Positions 56,747 to 64,000 of a DNA stretch of 64,000 nt are shown in pieces (the stretch's first letter is position 1; every line of letters begins with the position of its first letter). The position numbers and the translations under genes are program-made. The stretch is from contig CM041465.1 in NCBI GenBank assembly GCA_023213395.1, positions 225,129,741 to 225,193,740 of the forward strand. Direction: 5' to 3'. Origin of the DNA: Cycas panzhihuaensis. Taxonomy: Eukaryota; Cycadophyta. Under the pieces are notes generated by a model. The model was not told where the DNA came from. It did no database searches and worked only from the letters and a program-made list of their open reading frames with translations.

Positions 56747-57044
56747 TGAAAAGAGTGGATCTATCCTTCATTTCCATGCACTAAATACAAAGGCAACCAT
56801 GGGAGTAAGAGAGACTTGAGAGTAAGAGAGTATCTCTCACAAAATGGGGAGGTGAGAATGAGCCTCCTCCATTGATCTTGTACTTTTATATTAAGAGAGG
56901 GAGCATTAGAGTTAAGTAAAATAAAATTATATATAATGCACATAAAAGTGCATTTCACTTAAGTGATCTAGTTTAAAGTTCCCTTAAGACCCTTTTTAGA
57001 AGTAATTAACTAATGTAATGACCATGTGACATTAACCCGTTTCA
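56747..57044 (-). repeat. Copia-4 3' LTR (298 bp)
   Basis: The minus strand begins TGAAACGGGTTAATGTCAC and ends GATCCACTCTTTTCA. Pairs with 63314-63611, same length. Confidence 0.93.
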
Positions 57045-57058
57045 ATCTCCCCCTTAAT
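57045..57058 (-). other. Copia-4 polypurine tract
   Basis: Minus-strand ATTAAGGGGGAGAT immediately before the LTR. Confidence 0.8.
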
Positions 57059-57720
57059 GGTATAAGGTCATTTCATCCTATTTTATTCTATCCTATGAGG
57101 TCTTTATTTGAGTCTCTTATAAAGCAAACTACTATGCAACTTTTGCAGGAAAGCCTCATGGAGAAGAAAACCCATAAACTTTTTAATCTATTAACTTGGC
57201 TCAGGTGGCTCTTTAAATGAATCTAGATAGCCAATCAATACAATGAATTTTATACTTGAAATCTATTAAGTATCCATATACCATTTAGTCATCCTTCATG
57301 CCCTTTTAGGTTTTAATAGGTTCTGATTTTTCAAAATAATACAACCCATATCCTTTCGCGTTCAGAAGGGGTTTTCATGAATGGGATAGAGTAGAGACTT
57401 ACTCTTATCTTTCCATATCCACAAGGGGTTTTTACAAATGAGACAGAGTATGATGGTCCTTTTATCATCTCCTTTAATCAGTTGGAGATGGAGGCCCTAA
57501 AAATGAGTTACATTCAGAACTGTTCAAACTTAACCCTCTTCAGTGGTTTGGTGAAGATATCAGCCACTTGATCTATTATGGGACAGTACTTTAATTGAAT
57601 TGTAATATCTTTCATACTTATATATTTGGTATGATCATAAAATATAATATTTTTAGCCATTTAGATTATAGACTAATTATCTATATGTAAGCTAGTAGAA
57701 CTTGTTTAGGTGGTAATTAA
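57059..57720 (-). pseudogene. Copia-4 RNase H remnant
   Basis: Lies between polypurine tract and RT. The minus-strand frames are broken, with no long open stretch; a Y-H-T-K-Y-I-x-x-K-D-I-T-I-Q equivalent near 57600-57640 supports the assignment, together with position. Confidence 0.6.
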
Positions 57721-58700
57721 TATGTTTAATAATTTTCTTTTGAGTTACTTCAATTTTCAAGTAATATTTCATCAACCTGAAGTCAAACAATCTAAAAGTT
57801 TTAGCAAGGTCCTTCTTTAGCTAGCTGATTACCTGTTCACTATTTCCCGTTATTAGCATATGATCCAAAAAGAGTAAGAGGTATGTAACTTTATCATTTT
57901 GGTGCTTAATGAATAATGTTGCATCAATATCTTGATAGGCACAAGCCTCATATCTAAGTTGCCTCATTCTTTCAGGTAACTTAGTAAACTAAGCATGAGG
58001 GGCTTACTTTAGGCCGTATAAGGACTTTCTGAGCCTACAAACCTTATGCTCCTGACCAACAATCTCGTATCCTTCTGGTTGTGCGATGTAGATTTCTTCT
58101 TTAAGGTCCTCATTGAGAAATGCAGTCTTAACATCGAGTTGGTAGATTTTCTAATCCTGTTGAGCAGCCAAGGCTATAAGAGTTCTGATTATAGGACACT
58201 TAGTTGTAAGAGCAAAGATTTTAGTGTAGTTGATGCATTCCCTTTGTGTGACTCCTTTTGCTACCAACATTGCCTTGTATTTTTCTAGGGTGCCATATGA
58301 TCTATACTTATTTTTTAACACCCGTTTATTTTGAACTACCTTTCTTCCAAGTGGTAGATCAACAAGCTCCCATGTACTGTTCTTGATAAGAAATTAGTAC
58401 TCTTCATTCATGGCATTTCTCTAAGCTGTATGCTTTACAACTTCTTGGTACGTTAAGGGCTCTTCATTAAGAGAAATGTGTAGTTCTCCTAGTTCAAGCT
58501 CAATGGAAAGTTATTCATGTATCTTTGCTATATGGGTACTTCTAGTGCTAATTTTGCCTACCTCATCTAGTCGCATGTCCTTATGTAGTTAGTAGGCTTC
58601 ATAAAAACCTTGAGTTGGGAATGAGGTTTTTATTTCTACAGCCTCTTGATCTTCGTTTTGATTGTAAAAAGGATCATGTGAAATGTTTGGCATAGAGGAA
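57721..58700 (-). pseudogene. Copia-4 reverse transcriptase remnant
   Basis: The catalytic region reads V-T-Y-L-L-L-F-L-D-H-M-L-I-T near 57850-57895, where Y-V-D-D-M-L-I is expected, so one Asp is His. The R-L-R-K-S-L-Y-G-L-K equivalent lies near 58005-58040 and the F-L-N-E-D-L-K-E-E-I-Y region near 58090-58120. Frame shifts and stops elsewhere. Confidence 0.75.
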
Positions 58701-59880
58701 GTTGACAATACTGGAGAAGATGGGCTAGCCACTAATATTGGAGAAGGTGGTCCTTCTGTTATGGCTTTGCCTTTGTTAACTTAGCTTATCTCAAATGATG
58801 GTGCTAGATATACATACATTGGCTGAAAGTCACAACTTGTATCCTCCAGGGCTCTATTATCAGATTCCAAGATTTTGAGCAACTGTTGAGCATCCCCCCT
58901 TAAATTTTAGAATTTGGACATCAAATTGAGTAGCATCATTAAATCGGTACGAGGGTATCTTAGAGTTAAGTTTGAGTAATTTCTCTTCAGTCTTCGTAAA
59001 GATAACATCTCTAGTGATGATGATTTTACATTGTAAAGGTAGAAAAACCTTGTATCCCTTTTTATCAATACGGTCTTTAATAAAGATACCTTTGACTGCT
59101 CTATCTTAGAGCCTATTTATGTGTTCCTCTAAAATGTGAGCATAACAAGTAGAGCCAAAAATTTTGAAGCAGGAGATAGAGGGGATTTATCTATACCACA
59201 TTTCATATGGAGAGGAGCTAAGTTTGAAGGGACTAATAGTGTTGATGCAATACATAGCAGTCTATACATACTTAGCCCAAAGATAAACAAGGATATTCTT
59301 ATATACCAGCATAGCACAAGCCATGTTTATGATGGTTGTGTTCATGCACTTGACAACTCTATTTTGCTAGGATGTACCTACAACAATGGTCTAATGTTTG
59401 ATCCTATGGTGACATAGGTACAATTCAAACTCATTAGAGATGTACTCATAACCATTGTTAATCATGAGTATTTTGATCTTGAATCCATATTCATTTTCCA
59501 CACAGGCCTTGGAGAGAAAGGATGGGTATAAGACTACATATATCTGAGTGTACAAGCTATAAAGGTTGGTTAGATTTCCACTGACTACAAGGAAAGGGTT
59601 GTCTTTGAGATTTAACAATGATATATGCTTCATACTTAAAGGGCTTAGAGGAGAGCCTAGGCATATCATGAAGAGTGGCATATAGTTCTCTTAAATGATC
59701 AGTTTTGATATGGCCTATACAAGAATGCCATAGGGCCGCTTAGGACAACGTTTGAGGAGTTAGGGTTGTGTTAAAAGTAGATTCATTATCAACATAGTTA
59801 GCTTTAGAGGATGGTGAGCCAGTTACGTGAAAAATTTTACTATTAAGAATTCTAGTCATAACACAATATTTGAAGGAGGG
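58701..59880 (-). pseudogene. Copia-4 integrase remnant
   Basis: The open stretch 59391-59681 carries the pre-core and core: MKHISLLNLKDNPFLVVSGN (S-x-G-G-x-x-Y-F-x-x-F-I-D-D region) to KIKILMINNGYEYISNEFEL, where K-x-x-R-T-D-N-G-x-E-Y-I-S is expected; the catalytic Asp is Asn (ACTGAC to ATTAAC). The 59129-59317 stretch corresponds to the post-core part (M-L-x-x-x...). Confidence 0.85.
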
Positions 59881-60273
59881 TGAATGACATAGAGAGTTTG
59901 ATTATTTTCAGTTACACTCAGATAAAATCCATGAGAGACAAGGGTGGATAGGGAGAGCAGGTTCTACTTCAGAGTAGGAATATATAAAACATCAACAAGG
60001 GTAAAATCTAGAAGGCCTGGGAGTTTCAGGCAAACAGTTCCAAGTCCTTCCACTGGCTGAGATGATTTGTCAGCCATGTGTATAACACCACTTCATATTC
60101 AAAATCCTAAAAGAACTAGTGATGACAAGGCATATGTTGTATTGCTTTAGTATCCATGATCCAAGATTAAGTATTTAAGATGGCACTATTTGTAACTCCA
60201 AGTTATGAAGGCAAAAGTGAATAAGCATAACTACAATGAGCCTCAATATACTTAGTGGATCTATCAATAACAT
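59881..60273 (-). pseudogene. Copia-4 protease remnant
   Basis: The minus-strand frame contains ADKSSQPVEGLGTVCLKLPG and F-T-L-V-D-V-L-Y-I-P-T-L-K (about 59960-60080), the canonical Copia protease C-terminal region. The active-site region near 60150 is changed (I-L-D-H-G). Confidence 0.8.
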
Positions 60274-61371
60274 TTAATGAAGTGGTCTCAATTCTTTAAA
60301 GGTATGCATAAGCAAATTACGTTCCACTAAAAGCATCTTCAAAAGAAGTATTGTCAATATTATATGCACCATGGCACTGCTGATAGCTTGGTAGTTTGTT
60401 GGTAGAAGTTCTACAATTTTTAGCATAGTGTTCTTTTCTATGACACCTTTGGCATACAATTATTTGATTTCCAATCCTATAAGAAGAATTGGACTGGTTG
60501 GATTGTCTCTAATTGCTAGATCTAGGTCTAGGTTGATTATTTTATCCTTAGTTTTAAGATTGTTTTTGTTGGAGTTGAGGAGCATGTTGACTAAGAGAAC
60601 ATTGTCCTTGTTGTCTACCTTTGCCTCTTCTGCAATAATTACTACCTCTACGAGAGTATTGACCATGATTTTTGGTATAAAAAATATCTTCTTCAACTTC
60701 AAAAGTAGCATCGGCTGGATCTGATGTCGTGGTAAAGTTGGTATCGAAGGTCTTATCAAATTCAATGAACTTATCAACAAGAGCCTCAAAGTTTAGGGTC
60801 TTTAAAGTGGAACTAGGTTAAAGATTTCCTAGTAGACTTTTGTAATCTAGGATATGGAGACACGATTGAATCAAGAAAACCCATGCAATACATTAAGTTT
60901 TGAAATATTTATTAATGGTTTGCTTGATTGGACGAAGGAGATTGATTATCTTACTTGCGTGTCCTTTCTACATTTTCAATTTGTTCATCTTCTGCACTAA
61001 GTGAACAATTCTAAGTTTGATTTAGTGTCAAATTTCTTCTTGAAAACTTCAAGAACTTTCCATGATGTATCATATATGGCTTTATCAATGAGATTATGTA
61101 GGGAATAATTAGTGACAAGAAGTATCCCTACATAAATTTTATCATCATCAAGTTCCCATTGGCATTTGACTGTAGCTTCAATAAGAGCAATTGGAGTAGC
61201 TCCTCCAGAAGTAGTTATGGTAACTATAGTAGTAATAAATGGTGTACGTTGCAAGTGATCTCTATAAAGACTTTCATACTTTATAATATTTTTGACACTA
61301 GTGAACCACATGTCCTAATTTTTTTTCTCTTTAAGAATGCAATTCACATTTTGCTTAAACTGTGAAGACAT
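60274..61371 (-). pseudogene. Copia-4 gag remnant with intact CCHC knuckle
   Basis: The minus-strand ATG at 61371 opens MSSQFKQNVNCILKEKKN-stop. The open stretch 60997-61311 (SLYRDHLQRTPFITTIVTIT ... IYVGILLVTNYSLHNLIDKA) covers the capsid, and 60460-60789 covers a basic linker. The zinc knuckle at about 60414-60455 reads CQRCHRKEHYAKNC, a perfect C-x2-C-x4-H-x4-C. The stop after EKKN and a frame shift disable the gene. Confidence 0.8.
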
Positions 61372-63313
61372 GGTATCTTTTGAGAAAGGAAGAAATGAAC
61401 AAAGGACTATAAAAGTGATGGCAATAAATGACTAATCACTATTTATAAATGGGAGATGCAATAAAGTAATGTAGCAAAAGGAAGAAGAAGTGAGAATGGC
61501 TGCTCAAAGATGAAGGGAGCAACTTAGAGAATTTTCATAAACACTTGTGGCAGATATTAAATAATACAGTAGGAATATGAGAAGCACTATAATTGTGATT
61601 ACACTATGGATCACTTTTTACAAATAAGTAAGTGATCAATATACAAGATTGTAGGCCAATGTAGAAGCTGACATCATTGGATGTACACAACTTGAAACTC
61701 AAATATAGGATACGTAATCAACCCAATAACCTCTAACTTATGTCCAATATGTAGTTGAGATTATTGAAGGGATGCTTAGACTTCTAGTAGAATTAAGTTA
61801 ACCTTCACCCGTGATACCTACAATTATGCTTGGTGATGAAATCCAAGTCATAACGGAGCCTAGGTACTCTCAATCCTCATCCAGTTCACCAATGAGCAGT
61901 TATATACCTCCTCTGAAGAGTGTTGCGTACATACCCATGGCTATAATAGATATTAGATTATGTATATTTTAGTCTTATATTAAAGTTTTAGTTTTCCTAG
62001 TTAGTTATCAAGATGATCCCTGATTGATGTACGATGATATGGCTAACCAAACCTCACCAATATTTTGGTTTAGTCTAATCCCAACTTGAAACCCACACCT
62101 CTTTTATGGTACGACATTTTACCAACCAAGATATCTCAACCTTGGTAAGTGTGTATAGTACAATATTATAGAAAATAATGTACATGATCTGTTCCTTTTA
62201 GGGAGAGTGAAAAGATTATCAAATTTGCATCAAACATACATATAATTGAAAATAGAGTGCTTGCTTGGAGTATCTTTAGAGTACTTGCTTGAAGTAATTT
62301 TGGAGTGCTAAAATGTAATGCTGATAAGTGAGTGAGGACATCAGATATTGCTCTTATCTATGTGTTTTTTTTTACTCACTTTTACAATGGGCTTTTAAGC
62401 CTTATAAAAAGAAGGAAGAAAATTTTCACTTTTTTTTTTTTAATACAAAAAAGTAGTCTTCACTAAAATAACAATAATTTTCTCCCATGATAACAAAGTT
62501 GAGTGTTAATTTTTGTGCTATAAACTAGACTCAGAGTTATATCTTTAGGAAGTAGAATCAAATCCAAATGAGTTCTACAAAATTTTTGGCAATCCCGTAA
62601 AGTTAGCAAAATATATATTTTTAAAATTCTTACTAAAAGTAATTATCGTTCACTAAAACAATAATAACTTTCCTATACGGTAACGAAATTAGGTGCCAAC
62701 TTTTATGTTGAAAACTAGACTTAGAGCCTCATCTTTAACAATTTAAATTAGGTTAATTGGAGCTCTGTAGAAGTTTTGGTAAAGCTATGAATTTTAGTAA
62801 TCATATCTTATTTCTGCATAAAATTTAGCTTGCAAATATCTCATTAATACATGATACCATATGAAATTTCCATCATTTTTTTATCACCAGGATCCCAATA
62901 TAGACAAGGTGAGAGAATGCAATAATGGATATTTTAAATGGCTCCAAATTCGTAAAAAAAGTAGGTAGAACCTCCCCTTATAATCATTTTTCTAAAAGCT
63001 AAAAAAATTTCGACAGTATTTTCCCTTATTAAATGGATAAAAATAGGGGAAAGAAAAGAAGAATAAGATAGCATAAATGGCTACTAAAGGATTAGAATCC
63101 TTGGGCCTTATAACTCCTTATATTGTGCTTCTAAACCTAGAAAAGAGAAAGGTAAAGCAAATAATATTAAATATACTATGATAAAAGCTTGAAAATATTT
63201 CTAAATCCACTTTCACAATCTCCTTCACCATATGGATTATAGGAGAGAAGGAAGTGATGGCTCCATTGCAAGAGCAAGTGAGGAATATAAAGGAAGGAAT
63301 CTCTAATGCCACA
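61372..63313 (-). mobile_element. Copia-4 5' leader (~1.94 kb)
   Basis: Non-coding stretch between gag start and 5' LTR; the minus-strand frame at 63118-63312 has no recognisable motif. The LTR-adjacent bases read TGTGGCATTAGAGATTCC on the minus strand, a divergent tRNA-Met-type primer site. It contains an imperfect tandem duplication at 62455-62795. Confidence 0.7.
62455..62795. repeat. Imperfect ~190-bp tandem duplication in the Copia-4 leader
   Basis: TCACTAAAA(T/C)AA...CAATAA(T/C)TTTC, then AACTAGACT(C/T)AGAG and GAG(T/C)TCT(A/G)(C/T)A(A/G)AA occur in the same order at 62459-62620 and 62651-62795. Confidence 0.65.
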
Positions 63314-63611
63314 TGAAAAGAGTGGATCTATCATTCATCTCCATGTACTAAATACAAAGGCAAACATGGGAGTAAGAGAGACTTGAGAGAAAGAGAGTAA
63401 CTCTCACAAAATGGGGAGGTTAGAATGAGCCTCCTCCATTGAGCTTTCACTTTTATATTAAGAGATGGAGCATTAGAGTTAGCTGAAATGAAATTACACA
63501 TAATGCACATGAAAATATATTTCATTTAAGTGATCTAATTTAAAGTTCACTTAAGACCCTTTTCAGAAATAATCAACTAATGTAATAACCTTGTGACATT
63601 AACCCATTTCA
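63314..63611 (-). repeat. Copia-4 5' LTR (298 bp)
   Basis: The minus strand begins TGAAATGGGTTAATGTCAC and ends GATCCACTCTTTTCA. Equal in length to 56747-57044. Confidence 0.93.
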
Positions 63612-64000
63612 CCCTTATGGTAAGAGTTCATGTGTAATTCATTTGATCTTCCATTTGGAGTGATATAAGTGATAATATGGTTATATGTTTATTAGTGTAG
63701 CTCTTAGTACTAATTTGATATTGTGCTTACATCCACGACTTGGTAATAACCTTTTAAGTGGGTCTTCAAAAATCCTACTATGTTGGTTAATAAGGCTTTA
63801 TACTTCTTTTAGAACATCATTAATTAAGATTCTATAGTATGTCATCAAGTATGAGGCTAAAGTTTTCCTTAATAACTTCTCCATTAATGTCATTAGTTTA
63901 GTTGATAGTGTGGGTAGTGCCTACAACTTACACTTGTGTCTCTTCTAGAAAAAACTTATAAAATGGATCTTCTAGTTGGTAATAATATTCTTGAGATTCT
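63612..64000 (-). pseudogene. Gypsy-2 pol continuation upstream of RT
   Basis: Resumes the minus-strand Gypsy-2 interrupted by Copia-4. It should hold the linker between protease and RT. No clear motif can be read in these 389 bases; the assignment rests on the target duplication and on RT starting exactly on the other side. Confidence 0.55.

Larger units (their letters stand above)
56747..63611 (-). mobile_element. Copia-4: complete-structure Copia element inserted in Gypsy-2
   Basis: 6865-bp minus-strand element with two 298-bp LTRs, polypurine tract, decayed pol, gag with an intact zinc knuckle, a long leader and a primer-site-like sequence. The flanking pentamers CTCTT (56742-56746) and CCCTT (63612-63616) differ by one C/T transition. 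LTR copies differ at about 30 of 298 positions by my count (about 90% identity). Confidence 0.88.

Overview
The window looks like nuclear DNA of a seed plant with a large, repeat-dominated genome. Most of it is AT-rich and nearly free of CpG, packed with decayed LTR retrotransposons, LINE fragments, microsatellites and tandem repeats. One apparently intact host gene sits in it as a sharp GC-rich, CpG-containing island. That gene is an intronless GRAS regulator of the NSP2 type at 42317-44017 (+). Element age, element density and gene structure would suit a gymnosperm, but the species cannot be read from the sequence.

Layout. 1-5280: plus-strand Copia element (Copia-1; 5' LTR outside the window). 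5281-7761: 5' part of a minus-strand, apparently non-coding LTR element with a 410-bp LTR. 7766-~15850: plus-strand element with ~1.2-kb LTRs and Tat/Ogre-like gag and protease remnants but no visible reverse transcriptase. 15851-22227: mixed debris, including an unidentified minus-strand coding remnant, a PPT/LTR edge, a second minus-strand LTR with its primer site, and a Gypsy integrase tail. 22228-35860: minus-strand Copia-2 with both 389/391-bp LTRs. It is split by Gypsy-1 (28237-34488, +), which is itself split by a 322-bp TRIM/SMART-like element with 86-bp LTRs and a perfect 5-bp target duplication (31684-32005). 36024-36426: compound microsatellite. 36430-41110: degenerate tandem repeats, two further LTRs and a LINE endonuclease remnant. 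41111-44700: the GRAS gene and its flanks. 45340-50490: a LINE tail, an AT/AG microsatellite and a tandem array of ~530-585-bp units. 50490-53960: minus-strand Copia-3. 54000-54290: inverted Copia protease fragment. 54290-64000: minus-strand chromodomain Gypsy-2, interrupted by minus-strand Copia-4 (56747-63611, 298-bp LTRs).

How the parts relate. No operon-like cooperation is expected; this is a nested transposon landscape around one regulatory gene. The TRIM has no proteins of its own and must have used enzymes from another element. Nearly every element is inactivated by C-to-T / G-to-A changes. These make TAG/TAA from CAG, CAA or TGG, change LTR ends from TG to TA, and in all four Copia integrases convert the same catalytic Asp codon to Asn at what would have been a CHG site. 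This fits long-term cytosine methylation and deamination. The GRAS gene, by contrast, keeps its CpGs and an open 566-codon frame.
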